From Clostridiales bacterium (GTDB lineage Bacteria > Bacillota > Clostridia > Christensenellales > Aristaeellaceae), in NCBI GenBank assembly GCA_015056305.1, contig SVGO01000011.1, forward strand, positions 1 to 38,073: a DNA stretch of 38,073 nt, written 5' to 3'. Under the pieces are notes generated by a model. It saw only the letters and a list, made by a program, of their open reading frames with translations, ran no database searches and was not told the DNA's origin. Each line of letters starts with the position of its first letter. Position 1 is the first letter of the stretch. The position numbers were made by a program, and so were the translations under genes. Positions 1 through 7,992 of this stretch are shown here, in pieces.

Positions 1-12
1 GCCGTATAAAAT

Positions 13-88
13 TGGTGGGCCTTCAGGGTTTCGAACCCCGGACCGAGCGGTTATGAGCCGCCTGCTCTGACCACTGAGCTAAAGGCCC
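13..88 (-). tRNA. tRNA-Ile2 (CAT anticodon, probable lysidine)
   Basis: A 76-nt cloverleaf with encoded CCA on the minus strand. The acceptor GGGCCTT pairs with AAGGCCC, and the anticodon loop CTCATAA gives CAT. The body (GGCTCATAACC arm, GAGCAGGCGG region) looks like the B. subtilis and E. coli minor Ile tRNAs, whose C34 is changed to lysidine by TilS, rather than elongator or initiator Met. It is the last of three tRNAs transcribed leftward from the promoter at 319-347. Elongator Met is the alternative. Confidence 0.85.
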
Positions 89-111
89 CTGAAGAACCAG
101 CAAAAAGAAAA

Positions 112-186
112 TGGTGACCCCGAGGGGAATCGAACCCCTGTTATCGCCGTGAAAGGGCGGTGTCTTGACCTCTTGACCACGGGGCC
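112..186 (-). tRNA. tRNA-Glu (TTC)
   Basis: A 75-nt cloverleaf with encoded CCA. The acceptor GGCCCCG pairs with CGGGGTC, and the anticodon loop CTTTCAC gives TTC. It is the middle gene of the leftward Pro-Glu-Ile2 operon, with about 23-25 nt spacers on each side. Confidence 0.95.
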
Positions 187-209
187 GTATCACCTGAGCC
201 CAAGAAAAT

Positions 210-286
210 TGGTCGGAGTGAAGGGATTCGAACCCCCGACCCCATGCTCCCAAAGCACGTGCGCTACCAAGCTGCGCTACACTCCG
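210..286 (-). tRNA. tRNA-Pro (TGG)
   Basis: A 77-nt cloverleaf with encoded CCA. The acceptor CGGAGTG pairs with CACTCCG, and the anticodon loop TTTGGGA gives TGG. It is the first gene of the leftward tRNA operon, about 25 nt from the expected transcription start. Confidence 0.95.
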
Positions 287-318
287 ATGGAAGACCTGCT
301 CTCTCAAGCACGAGGTTT

Positions 319-347
319 ATTATACACGAAAGCCCTCCATCTGTCAA
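319..347 (-). promoter_or_regulatory. consensus sigma-A promoter of the tRNA operon
   Basis: On the minus strand TTGACA is followed by a 17-bp spacer and TATAAT, a perfect match to the vegetative consensus. It points into the Pro-Glu-Ile2 tRNA genes, as expected for stable RNA genes. Confidence 0.93.
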
Positions 348-368
348 CCACTTTTTTTGCAAATTTGG

Positions 369-397
369 TTGACATTGTTTTCTCCTTTTGCTATGCT
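369..397 (+). promoter_or_regulatory. sigma-A promoter of the PLP lyase gene
   Basis: TTGACA, 17-bp spacer, TATGCT on the plus strand, about 55 bp before the start codon at 453. It is divergent from the tRNA promoter. Confidence 0.8.
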
Positions 398-452
398 GTT
401 CCCCGTGTGAATCATTTCTTATTGGTATGACTGAAAAAACGAGGGACGCATC

Positions 453-1736
453 ATGATCGACAACATGAAAATGTATACCCAGCTCGGCATCTCCGAGCAG
501 GTTTATCGCTATGGCGAGGACATCCTTTCCTCCCTGCGCGCGCGCTTTGACGAGATCGACCAGGTCGCCGAGTACAATCAGGCGAAGGTCATCGCCGCCA
601 TGCAGAAAAACCGCGTGAACGCCGGCTGCTTCGCCGGCACCACCGGCTACGGCTACAACGACGTGGGCCGTGACACGCTCGAGCGCGTGTATGCCGACTG
701 CTTCCATACCGAGGCGGCGCTCGTCCGCCCGAACATCGTCTGCGGCACGCATGCGCTTGCCGTCGCGCTGAGCGCGAACCTGCGCCCCGGCGACGAGCTC
801 CTCTCCCCCGTCGGCCGCCCGTATGACACGCTCGAAGAGGTCATCGGCATCCGTCCGAGCGCCTGCTCGCTGGCGGAATACGGCGTGACCTACGACGAGG
901 TCGCGCTCCTGCCGGACGGCACTATCGACTACGAGGGCGTGCGCGCGAAGATCAAGCCGCAGACGAAGATGTGCACCATCCAGCGCTCCAAGGGCTACGC
1001 CACCCGCCCGACGCTCTCCGTCACGGAGATCGGCAAGCTGATCGCCTTCATCAAGGGCATCCGCGCCGACATCATCTGCATGGTCGACAACTGCTACGGC
1101 GAGTTCGTGGATGTCATCGAGCCCAGCGATCTCGGCGCGGACATGATCGTCGGCTCCCTGATCAAGAATCCAGGCGGCGGCCTGGCGCCCATCGGCGGCT
1201 ACATCTGCGGCACGCAGGCGTGCGTCGATCGCTGCGCGTATCGTCTCTCCGCGCCGGGTCTGGGCCAGGAGGTCGGCGCAAATCTGGGCCTGATGACCAG
1301 CCTGTATCAGGGCTTCTTCCTCGCGCCGACGGTCGTCTCCGGCGCGCTCAAGGGCGCGATCTTCGCCGCAAACATCTACGAGAAGCTCGGCTTCCGCTGC
1401 GTGCCCAACGCCTCCGGGCCGCGCCACGACATCATTCAGGCCGTCGAGCTGGGCAGCGAAGCCGCGATGTGCGCCTTCTGCGAGGGCATTCAGGCTGCTG
1501 CGCCGGTGGACAGCTATGTGACCCCGGTGCCGTGGGACATGCCTGGCTACGACAATCAGGTCATCATGGCCGCGGGCGCGTTCATTCAGGGCAGCTCCAT
1601 CGAGCTCTCCGCCGACGGCCCGATCCGCGAGCCCTACGCTGTCTATTTCCAGGGCGGCCTCACCTGGGTGCACGCCAAGCTCGGCATCCTCATGAGCCTG
1701 CAGAAGCTCGTGGATGCGGGGATTGTGACGCTGTAA
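453..1736 (+). CDS. methionine gamma-lyase / aluminium-resistance family PLP enzyme
   Basis: A 427-aa cytoplasmic pyridoxal-phosphate enzyme of the Alum_res (YnbB-like) family, related to cystathionine and methionine gamma-lyases. The N-terminal half has a glycine-rich segment (GCFAGTTGYGYND) and a GTHAL motif. Near residue 245 is the family hallmark GSLIKNPGGGLAP, whose lysine is the likely Schiff-base residue. The length is normal for the family. The ATG at 453 follows GAGGGA by a few bases, and a good promoter lies upstream. The gene is monocistronic, followed by repeat copy 1 and a terminator. Known members are linked to sulfur amino acid breakdown, but the substrate here is inferred, and aluminium resistance is mainly a historical name. 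Confidence 0.9.
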   Translation: MIDNMKMYTQLGISEQVYRYGEDILSSLRARFDEIDQVAEYNQAKVIAAMQKNRVNAGCFAGTTGYGYNDVGRDTLERVYADCFHTEAALVRPNIVCGTHALAVALSANLRPGDELLSPVGRPYDTLEEVIGIRPSACSLAEYGVTYDEVALLPDGTIDYEGVRAKIKPQTKMCTIQRSKGYATRPTLSVTEIGKLIAFIKGIRADIICMVDNCYGEFVDVIEPSDLGADMIVGSLIKNPGGGLAPIGGYICGTQACVDRCAYRLSAPGLGQEVGANLGLMTSLYQGFFLAPTVVSGALKGAIFAANIYEKLGFRCVPNASGPRHDIIQAVELGSEAAMCAFCEGIQAAAPVDSYVTPVPWDMPGYDNQVIMAAGAFIQGSSIELSADGPIREPYAVYFQGGLTWVHAKLGILMSLQKLVDAGIVTL

Positions 1737-1820
1737 GGGGGACGTTAGGGCTGCCGCCCTAAAACCCGCCTGGGGACCAGTCCCCAGACCCCTTCTTCGC
1801 TTCGCGTTGTTTGAAGAAGC
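1737..1820 (+). repeat. terminator-flanking palindromic repeat, copy 1
   Basis: This starts right after the stop codon of the PLP lyase. Hairpin 1 is TTAGGGC-TGCC-GCCCTAA, then ACCCGCC, then hairpin 2 TGGGGA-CCAG-TCCCCA, then a tail ACCCCTTCTTCGCTTCGCG. The 3' end lies about 15 bp from the terminator at 1835. It is the shortest, uninterrupted form of the eight-copy family. Confidence 0.85.
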
Positions 1821-1834
1821 CTATATATGAATTC

Positions 1835-1858
1835 GGACGCAGGAAATATCCTGCGTCC
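1835..1858 (+). terminator. intrinsic terminator between repeat copies 1 and 2
   Basis: A 10-bp stem GGACGCAGGA/TCCTGCGTCC with an AATA loop, followed by ATTTTTATT on the plus strand. It ends the PLP lyase transcript. Inverted repeat copies flank it on both sides. Confidence 0.85.
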
Positions 1859-1878
1859 ATTTTTATTGCTTTCTCTCT

Positions 1879-2056
1879 TAAAGCCGCCGCGAAGCGGAAA
1901 AGGGAGTTTGAGGGATGAAATCCCTCAAGCAGGTCTTCGGGGACCGAAGCCTGCCGCGCCCAGTGGGCGAAACAGGCAGGCGGAGCGTCGGGAATCGCAA
2001 GGAGCAGCAGAATGCTGCGACTATGCGAGTTCCCCGGATGGCAGCCCTATCGTTCC
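1879..2056 (-). repeat. terminator-flanking repeat, copy 2, with nested inner module A
   Basis: Read on the minus strand it begins just after the SDR stop: ATAGGGCTGCC, then an insert of about 95 bp (inner module A), then CCCGAAGACCTGC, hairpin 2 (TGAGGGA/TCCCTCA) and the conserved end CGCTTCGCGGCGGCTTTAAG facing the terminator at 1835-1858. The module sits where copy 1 has the loop of hairpin 1. Its small hairpin is GCAGCATTCTGCTGC here, against GCGCAAGCGC in copy 4. Confidence 0.85.
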
Positions 2057-2057
2057 T

Positions 2058-2813
2058 TTAAATCGTCATCCCGCCGTCCACGACGATGTTCGCGCCGGTC
2101 ATGAAGCCGATGCCCTGCGCCGCGGCAAAGACGATGGCTTTGGCGACCTCGTCGCTTGTGCCAAGACGGCCCAGCGGCTGACGGGCAACGAAGTTCTGGA
2201 GCGCCTGCACGGGATCGGCGGTCTTGTCGATGCGCCCCTGCAGGGACGGAGAGAGGACTGTACCGGGACTCACGCAGTTGATGCGGATACCTTCGCCGAC
2301 GTATTCCGCCGCCATGGACTGCGACAGGGCGATCATCGCGCCCTTGGTCGCGCTGTAAATCGCGCGATTCTTCACGCCCTTGATCGCCACGACCGAGGCG
2401 ACATTGACGATGCTGCCGCGCGTCTTGCGCAGATAGGGCATGGCCAGACGGCTGAGCATGAACACGCTCTTGACATTCGTGTTCATCGAGCGGTCCCAGT
2501 CGTCCATATCGGCTGTCTCCACGCTGCCGTCCACAACAATGCCGGCAGCATTCACCAGCACGTCGATCCTGCCGAATCTTTCCACGGTCTCGCCGATGAT
2601 CGCCTCGCAGCCCGCCATCGTGCCCACGTCCGCGCGGACGGCGATCACGCTGCCGCCTGCGGCTTCGATCTCCTCTCGCGCGCTTTCGCAGGAATCGGAC
2701 AGGGAATTGACGACGACATTCGCACCATAGGCGGCAAAGAGCTTCGCCGCCTCGCGGCCCATGCCCGCACCGGAGCCGGTGACGATCACGGTCATATCGC
2801 TGAAATCAAACAT
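2058..2813 (-). CDS. SDR-family NAD(P)-dependent oxidoreductase
   Basis: A 251-aa short-chain dehydrogenase/reductase. It shows the nucleotide-binding TGSGAGMG motif near residue 10, NAAG near 90, a serine in the VASVV strand, the catalytic YSATK near 155, and a C-terminal VVDGGMTI that closes the Rossmann core. The length is typical of classical SDRs such as FabG or sugar-alcohol dehydrogenases. The ORF opens at 2822, but GAGGAG abuts that codon, while the ATG at 2813 has a 9-nt spacing, so I start there. The substrate cannot be read from sequence. The gene stands alone between repeat copies 2 and 3. Confidence 0.9.
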   Translation of the reverse strand: MFDFSDMTVIVTGSGAGMGREAAKLFAAYGANVVVNSLSDSCESAREEIEAAGGSVIAVRADVGTMAGCEAIIGETVERFGRIDVLVNAAGIVVDGSVETADMDDWDRSMNTNVKSVFMLSRLAMPYLRKTRGSIVNVASVVAIKGVKNRAIYSATKGAMIALSQSMAAEYVGEGIRINCVSPGTVLSPSLQGRIDKTADPVQALQNFVARQPLGRLGTSDEVAKAIVFAAAQGIGFMTGANIVVDGGMTI

Positions 2814-2878
2814 GGATATCATCTCCTCTTTTTTCTACGATACCATATTCCGGATGCAAAAACAAGCGGGAGAACACG

Positions 2879-3045
2879 GGACGTTGGGGCCTCAGCCCCA
2901 AACCCCGACAAGGGACTTCGCCCCTTGACCCCATGTTCTAGGTCGCTTGCATAGTTGCGCAAGCGCTCCTTGCAGCTCCCGACGCTCCGCCTGCCTGCTT
3001 GCGTCACTGGCGGCGGCAGGCTCCAGTCTCGCGGCGGCTTGAAGC
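2879..3045 (+). repeat. terminator-flanking repeat, copy 3, with inner module A inserted at a different site
   Basis: Hairpin 1 is TTGGGGC/GCCCCAA and hairpin 2 is AAGGGAC/GCCCCTT, both intact. Inner module A (about 2938-3028) lies after hairpin 2, between CCCCATGTTC and the end TCGCGGCGGCTTGAAG. The end points at the terminator 18 bp away. Because the module is in another position than in copies 2 and 4, it must have moved independently of the outer repeat. Confidence 0.83.
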
Positions 3046-3062
3046 AGCATAGAAATAGAAAA

Positions 3063-3090
3063 ACACCCCTGCGGAAATCCGCAGGGGTGT
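3063..3090 (-). terminator. intrinsic terminator of the DAACS symporter gene
   Basis: A long GC-rich stem ACACCCCTGCGGA/TCCGCAGGGGTGT with a tiny loop. On the minus strand it is followed by TTTTTCTATTTCT, 15 bp after the symporter stop codon. Confidence 0.9.
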
Positions 3091-3104
3091 GATGATATTA
3101 CCGA

Positions 3105-4436
3105 TTACGCGTTGAACACGTTCTCGTCGAGCTTGCCCTCGCTCTTGGCGATGGCAACGGCGGCGACGGAGTCGCCCACGCAGTTGAGGGAGGTAACCAG
3201 CATCTCGATCGGACGGTTGATCGCCAGGATCAGCGCGTAGCCCATCATGGTCGCCTCGCCGGTGAAGCCCATGCCGGAAAGGATGGTGAAGAGGATGACC
3301 GCGCCCGCGCCCGGAGCAGCCGGGGTGCCGACGGAGGCGATCAGCGCCAGAACCATGATCACCACGAGGTTGAGCAGGGTGACCTCATAGCCGCCCACGC
3401 CGGCCAGGAACAGGGTCGCAACGACCTGCATGATCGCAGTGCCGTCCATGTTGATGGTCATGCCCAGCGGCAGAACGAAGGACGCGATCTGATTGTCCAC
3501 GCCCAGATCCCTGACGTTGGTCTCGGTGTTCAGCGGCAGCGTCGCAGCGCTGGAGCTGGTGGAGAAGCCGAAGACGACGACCTTGAAGATCTTCTTGATG
3601 TAGGTGACCGGGTTCATCTTGGCGGCGATCGCAATGTAGAGCGGGTAGCCGATGAACAGGTAGGCAAGCAGCAGCGCGACGGTCAGGATGACGTAAGCGG
3701 CGGCCGGCTTGAGATAGTCGATGCCGTAGGTGGCAAAGGTGCGGGAGAGGAGCATGAAGACGGCGATCGGGCCGAACTTGTTGACCACAAAGTTCAGGAA
3801 CACGACGACGACGTCGCTGAGCTCCTTGCACAGGCGGTTGATCACGCTCTCCTCACCATAGCCGTTCTTGTTCAGGCTCAGGCCGATGACGATCGCCAGG
3901 AAGATCAGAGAGAGCACCGCGTTATTGACAGAGAAGGAAGCGGCGATGTTGCTCGGAACGATATTGAGGATCACGTTGAGCGGGTTCGCGCCGGTGGAGC
4001 CGGTCGCAGCGGCGAGGCCCTCGATCGTGGTGTTGAAGATGCCCATGTTGTAGCAGCCCAGCGCCACGGCGCCCGCCAGAACCAGCGCGACGGTCGTGGT
4101 CATCAGGAACCAGCCGAAGGTCTTCGCGGACACGCGGCCGAGGGTCGCGGCGTCGCGGATGGTGCCGATCGCCAGCACGATGGAGGTGAAGACCATCGGG
4201 ACGATAACCAGCTGCAGCGCCTTGACGAAGAGCTGACCGCCGATATAGAACAGACCGATGGCCTTCTCCGCGCCGGCAGCGGTGATATCCTGGAAGAGCA
4301 GGTTGTTGATCGTCTGCCAAACCGCGGAAGACGCGCCCACAGCCTCACGGATCGCCATGAAGACGAGGCCCGCCGCAATACCGGCGACCATGGAGATCAG
4401 CATCTTGACCGCAAGACGATTGCTGTTGTTTTTCAT
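3105..4436 (-). CDS. dicarboxylate/amino acid:cation symporter (DAACS, GltP-like)
   Basis: A 443-aa sodium- or proton-coupled amino acid symporter with the elevator fold. Hairpin 1 carries STSSSAATLP, TM7 carries NMDGT, and hairpin 2 carries GTPAAPGAG, all well conserved. In TM8, where glutamate/aspartate carriers have an Asp-Met-x-Arg-Thr stretch before NVTGD, this protein has EMLVTSLNCVGD. The arginine that holds an acidic side chain is a valine and the preceding Asp is Glu. A neutral or unusual substrate is therefore more likely than Glu/Asp (inference). AGGAGG lies 8 nt before the ATG. The gene is monocistronic, with its own promoter (4490-4518) and terminator. Confidence 0.92.
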   Translation of the reverse strand: MKNNSNRLAVKMLISMVAGIAAGLVFMAIREAVGASSAVWQTINNLLFQDITAAGAEKAIGLFYIGGQLFVKALQLVIVPMVFTSIVLAIGTIRDAATLGRVSAKTFGWFLMTTTVALVLAGAVALGCYNMGIFNTTIEGLAAATGSTGANPLNVILNIVPSNIAASFSVNNAVLSLIFLAIVIGLSLNKNGYGEESVINRLCKELSDVVVVFLNFVVNKFGPIAVFMLLSRTFATYGIDYLKPAAAYVILTVALLLAYLFIGYPLYIAIAAKMNPVTYIKKIFKVVVFGFSTSSSAATLPLNTETNVRDLGVDNQIASFVLPLGMTINMDGTAIMQVVATLFLAGVGGYEVTLLNLVVIMVLALIASVGTPAAPGAGAVILFTILSGMGFTGEATMMGYALILAINRPIEMLVTSLNCVGDSVAAVAIAKSEGKLDENVFNA

Positions 4437-4489
4437 CGCTTTTTCCTCCTGTAGAAGATGTCCTATTTATTTTTTCCCAAATCTTCGAT

Positions 4490-4518
4490 ATTGTAACAGA
4501 TAAGCAGCGATTTGACAA
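4490..4518 (-). promoter_or_regulatory. sigma-A promoter of the symporter gene
   Basis: TTGTCA, 17-bp spacer, TACAAT on the minus strand, about 54 bp before the ATG at 4436. Confidence 0.8.
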
Positions 4519-4548
4519 GTGGAGTTTTTCGATTTTACGTATGTTATA

Positions 4549-6000
4549 TTAACTTTTTTTCGCGCCGTTTTTCCATTTTCCGGAGAAATAGAACCACAAG
4601 CCGATAAAGAACGGCGTAAAGCCTGCCAGCGCGTCGCCCAGCCAGAATCCGTAGTGCCTCATATCCAGCACAAGGCCGAGCAGCACGGCAAGGCCGATGC
4701 GCATGACGATGCCGTCGAGGATCGCCGTCGCAAAGTTCATGCGGTAATCGCCACTGCCATTGATCAGCGCATTCATGATCGCGCGCATCGCAGCGCCCGC
4801 AAAGAGCAGCACCGCGATGGGCACGTACTTTTCGCCGATCGCCAGCACGGCGGCGTCCTTGGTAAAGACGGAAAAGACCACATCCGGAAAGAAGACGATC
4901 ACCGAGGAGAACGCCGCCGCCACGCTCAGCGTGATCATCGCCAGCCGCACGAGGATCTTCTTCACACGCTCATACTCGAGCGCTGCGATATTCTGGCCGA
5001 CCATCGTGGAACCCGCCGTGTTCATCGCATTGGACACGAGATTGGCCACGCTGGAGAGCTTGTTGGCGATACCCGCGAAGGCCGAAACCGCGATGCCGTA
5101 GGAATTGATCCAGGAATTGACAAAGAGCTTGGAGATCTGGATCGACGCGCTCTTGATCGCCATGGGCAAACCAAGTCGGACGAGGTCCAGAAGCATCGCC
5201 CGATCCCAGTGAATAAAGTCGACCGGGCGCATATCCAGCACAAACTCCCTGCGCCGCACAGCCAGGAAGACGACGCAGCTGACAAAGCTGACGCCCTGGG
5301 AGATCACCGTCGCCAGCGCAGCGCCGCCGGGCCCCATGTCCAGCCCCATCACAAACAAGACGTCCAGCGCGAGATTGAGCACGGCGGCAATGCTGATGAA
5401 GACGAACGGATGCTTTGAGTCGCCCATGCCGCGCAGCACGGCAGAGACGATGTTGTATCCATAGATGAACACAAGGCCTGCCATGCACACGCATGAATAC
5501 GCCAGCGCACCGGCAAACGCCTCCTGCGGCGTATTCATCAGGCGGAGAATCCCCTCGCGGAAGACAAAACTCAGAAGACTCAGCAAAGCGGCGCAGAGCA
5601 TCAGAAAGCCGCTCATCGTGCCGACAAAGCGCCCCAGCTTCTCCCGCTGGCCGGAACCGATGAGCCTGGCGATGAGCACCTGCCCCGCCGCGGAAAAGCC
5701 CATCGCCACAAACGTAAGAAAATGCGATACGTCGCCGCCGACAGACACGGCAGAGATGCCCGCCTTGCCCAGATGATTGCCGACGATGATCATGTCGACC
5801 ATGTTGTAGACCACCTGCAGCAGATTCGACAGGAACAGCGGCCATGCAAACACCAGCAGCTGCTTTGTGATATTGCCCCGGGTAAAATCCCGGATCTGCG
5901 TCTTTTCCACGTCTGTCACACACCTGCTTCGTTTGAGAAAAAGCGTCGGATCACCGGTTCCATTTTCAGGACGGCTCCGCCGCTTCATGTTCATCTTCAT
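4549..6000 (-). CDS. MATE-family multidrug efflux transporter
   Basis: A polytopic membrane protein (up to 483 aa, about 12 hydrophobic segments) of the MATE family in the MOP superfamily. The N-terminal core RDFTRGNITKQLLVFAWPLF and the VYNMVDMIIVGNHLG helix are diagnostic, and a second-half repeat contains ANLVSNAMNTAGSTMVGQNI. It exports cationic drugs or metabolites using an ion gradient. The start is uncertain. The ORF begins at 6000, overlapping the LCP gene by 35 nt without a clear ribosome site. Relatives usually begin near VEKTQIRDF, so a GTG at 5919 or 5910 is possible. It is probably co-transcribed with, and coupled to, the LCP gene. Confidence 0.88.
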   Translation of the reverse strand: MKMNMKRRSRPENGTGDPTLFLKRSRCVTDVEKTQIRDFTRGNITKQLLVFAWPLFLSNLLQVVYNMVDMIIVGNHLGKAGISAVSVGGDVSHFLTFVAMGFSAAGQVLIARLIGSGQREKLGRFVGTMSGFLMLCAALLSLLSFVFREGILRLMNTPQEAFAGALAYSCVCMAGLVFIYGYNIVSAVLRGMGDSKHPFVFISIAAVLNLALDVLFVMGLDMGPGGAALATVISQGVSFVSCVVFLAVRRREFVLDMRPVDFIHWDRAMLLDLVRLGLPMAIKSASIQISKLFVNSWINSYGIAVSAFAGIANKLSSVANLVSNAMNTAGSTMVGQNIAALEYERVKKILVRLAMITLSVAAAFSSVIVFFPDVVFSVFTKDAAVLAIGEKYVPIAVLLFAGAAMRAIMNALINGSGDYRMNFATAILDGIVMRIGLAVLLGLVLDMRHYGFWLGDALAGFTPFFIGLWFYFSGKWKNGAKKS

Positions 6001-6871
6001 TTATGCTTTGCGTAAACGGGTCGGGAATCTCCAGCAGCTCATAGAGCAGCGCCCGGTTCCTTTCCATGCTGAATTCCAGACCGGAAGCGCCATGATGATC
6101 CTGCGTATAGCGGAACGTGCCCGCAGCCGGAATGGAATGTGTCTGCACATTCGCGCCGCGCAGCGCGATCGCCTTGATCGCCAGCTCAAACTGCGCGCCG
6201 ACGGACAGATCCGTTCGATACATGCCCAGCAAATCATCCACCAGCAGCAGCGCGCGCAAGGGCGTGATATCCGACAGCCCAGCGATCATCGCGCGCAGCG
6301 CCTTGCCCTGACGGCCCTGGCGGCCAAAGTCATTGTCCAATTCGCGGCAGCGCATATAGTAGAGCGCCTGCGCGCCGTTGAGCCGGCAGACGCCCTCCTG
6401 CAGCGGATAGCCGTCATAACGCCCGGCCACGCGATCGATATAATGGACTTCCGCCTGCGAAAGCTCAACGTCGACGCCGCCGACGGCGTCAATCACATCC
6501 ACCGCGCCCGAAAAATTGATGATGAAACGGCCGCGGATAGGTATGCCGAAGGCCTCCTCGATATAGCGCACCAGCGCCTGCTCGCCCTCCTCCGAGCGCA
6601 CCAGGGTATTGATCTTGACCATGCCCTTGCGATAGGAGGGCTGAACAAGGCTGTCGCGCGCAAAGGAGGTGAGCGTAATCCGATCCCGGCCGTAGTCCAG
6701 CGAAGCCAGGATAATCGCGTCGCTGCGCGCGCCGCCCTCCTGATTTCTGCCCCAGCCATCCGCACCGACAAGAAGATAATGCTCCATATCGATTTCTTCC
6801 GTCTGCGCACCGGCGGAAAACGCCGGCAGCAGGCACAGACACAGCAGCATGACAAACAGTCCCTTTCGCAC
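5966..6871 (-). CDS. LytR-CpsA-Psr (LCP) family cell-wall glycopolymer ligase
   Basis: A 301-aa exported protein. LCP enzymes move lipid-linked glycopolymers (teichoic acid, capsule) onto peptidoglycan outside the membrane. The LCP core is clear: GGARSDAIILASLDY, then SFARDSLV, KINTLV, and ALYYMRCRELDNDFGRQGRQ, which supply the Arg and Asp residues that bind the pyrophosphate. The ORF opens at 6988, but AAAGGAGGG lies 8 nt before the GTG at 6871, and the product then starts with a signal peptide (VRKGLFVMLLCLC, cleavage probably after SAGA). The usual N-terminal anchor is thus a cleavable-looking signal here. The MATE gene follows directly. Confidence 0.9.
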   Translation of the reverse strand: MRKGLFVMLLCLCLLPAFSAGAQTEEIDMEHYLLVGADGWGRNQEGGARSDAIILASLDYGRDRITLTSFARDSLVQPSYRKGMVKINTLVRSEEGEQALVRYIEEAFGIPIRGRFIINFSGAVDVIDAVGGVDVELSQAEVHYIDRVAGRYDGYPLQEGVCRLNGAQALYYMRCRELDNDFGRQGRQGKALRAMIAGLSDITPLRALLLVDDLLGMYRTDLSVGAQFELAIKAIALRGANVQTHSIPAAGTFRYTQDHHGASGLEFSMERNRALLYELLEIPDPFTQSINEDEHEAAEPS

Positions 6872-6960
6872 GGTGTTCTCCCTCCTTTGTCCAATTCGCA
6901 CATTGGGGTTTATTTCGACGGTTTTTTCCCGTCTCCTGCATATACGGCCAAATATAAGAA

Positions 6961-6982
6961 AGCCCTGCCCGCAGGCAAGGCT
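6961..6982 (-). terminator. intrinsic terminator of the DegV gene
   Basis: On the minus strand AGCCTTGCC-TGCG-GGCAGGGCT (9 bp with one G-T pair) is followed by TTCTTATATTT, just after the DegV stop codon. Confidence 0.8.
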
Positions 6983-6998
6983 TCTCATATGCTTTTGA

Positions 6999-7829
6999 TC
7001 AGATTTCCCTGACGACCTGAATCGCCACGCAGGACGGGCCGCCCTGCGTGATAAACGCCGGGGTCAGCGTGTAGGTTTCAATCGTCGCCTCGGGGAAGGC
7101 TGCCTCCATCTCCGCCTTCGCTTCCAGCATGCGCGACTCATGCACGGCATGCGTGATGTAGATGCGCCAGCCCTTGCCCACGCCATGCTCGGCAAGCTTC
7201 TTGGCGACATGCACAAGCGCCTGCTTGTAGCTGCGCTTCACGGCGGACATCACCAGCTGGCAGCCATCTTCACTCTGGGTGAGCACGGGCGCGAGCCTGA
7301 TCGTCTTGCCCACCAGAGAGACCAGCGGAGAAAGGCGTCCGCCGCGGCGCAGATAGTCAAAATCCGCCGGCATGAGGAAGCTGAGGTCGGTCGCCATCAT
7401 TTGCTCCAGCGCATCGAGAATCTCCTGCTTGGCTGCGCCTTGCGCTGCCAGCTTCGCCGCGGTCTCAACCATGTAGCGATGCGGACCACAGAGCGTCGTG
7501 GTATTGACGACGGTGATATTCTCCGCGCCCTCGGCGGCGGCGACGGCGCTGTGATAGGTGCCGGAGAGGCCCTCGGCCATGGCGATATTGATGATCTCCT
7601 CGCCTGCAAACTCCTGATACAGGTCCATCACCTCGCCGATGGCCGGCTGGCTCGAGGACGGCATGTGTCCCTGATTGATGATCTCCACGAACTGCTCGGC
7701 GGTCATCTCATCAAGTTCGCGATAGTTCTGTCCCGCGATGGTGACAGCCAGCGGAGAAACGGCAAAGCCGGCCTCGCGCGCCTGCCGCGTGGAATAGAGC
7801 GTGGATGTATCGGAAACAATGCGGACCAT
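6999..7829 (-). CDS. DegV-family fatty-acid-binding protein (FakB-like)
   Basis: A 276-aa cytoplasmic DegV-fold protein. Family members hold a fatty acid and, as FakB, present it to the kinase FakA for phosphorylation and entry into phospholipid. Visible family features are the N-terminal IVSDTSTL strand, the SSSQPAIGE loop that contacts the carboxylate, LSGTYHSA, and the YLRRGGRLS segment. The ORF opens at 7847, but GAAGGAGAG lies 7 nt before the ATG at 7829. The C-terminal end (TQGGPSCVAIQVV) replaces the more common HxGPG form. No FakA gene is visible in the window. Confidence 0.9.
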   Translation of the reverse strand: MVRIVSDTSTLYSTRQAREAGFAVSPLAVTIAGQNYRELDEMTAEQFVEIINQGHMPSSSQPAIGEVMDLYQEFAGEEIINIAMAEGLSGTYHSAVAAAEGAENITVVNTTTLCGPHRYMVETAAKLAAQGAAKQEILDALEQMMATDLSFLMPADFDYLRRGGRLSPLVSLVGKTIRLAPVLTQSEDGCQLVMSAVKRSYKQALVHVAKKLAEHGVGKGWRIYITHAVHESRMLEAKAEMEAAFPEATIETYTLTPAFITQGGPSCVAIQVVREI

Positions 7830-7992
7830 ATGATAACTCTCCTTCAATATGTATTGATAAAATGCAAAAATGTTTGTATATACATAACTGAACAGGAATT
7901 ATACAGGAGAATTGTTGCTCAAATGTTGCAAAGTTCTTCAGATCTTGTTTCAATATCCTTCCTTCATTCAGAGCGTGTTAAGAATATAGAAA

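Noticed and set aside
13-88. Reading the CAT tRNA as elongator or initiator Met
   Set aside because: The arms match the minor isoleucine tRNA much better (GGCTCATAACC, GAGCAGGCGG), and initiator features such as three G-C pairs in the anticodon stem are missing. Met is kept as a minor alternative.
264-1673. A 469-aa antisense ORF over the PLP lyase gene
   Set aside because: It is a shadow of a GC-rich gene: no ribosome site, composition typical of antisense reading (many Ala, Arg, His, Asp), and it runs into tRNA genes.
2819-3007. Small ORF in repeat copy 3, and similar ones at 1827-2954 and 15470-15793
   Set aside because: These read through the palindromic repeats and have no ribosome site. 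The frames exist only because of the repeat sequence.
6940-6985. A TTGCCT-16-TATATT promoter for the LCP-MATE operon overlapping the DegV terminator
   Set aside because: The boxes are weak and fall within the terminator stem and tail. It may be real since the LCP gene needs a promoter, but the sequence alone does not support it.
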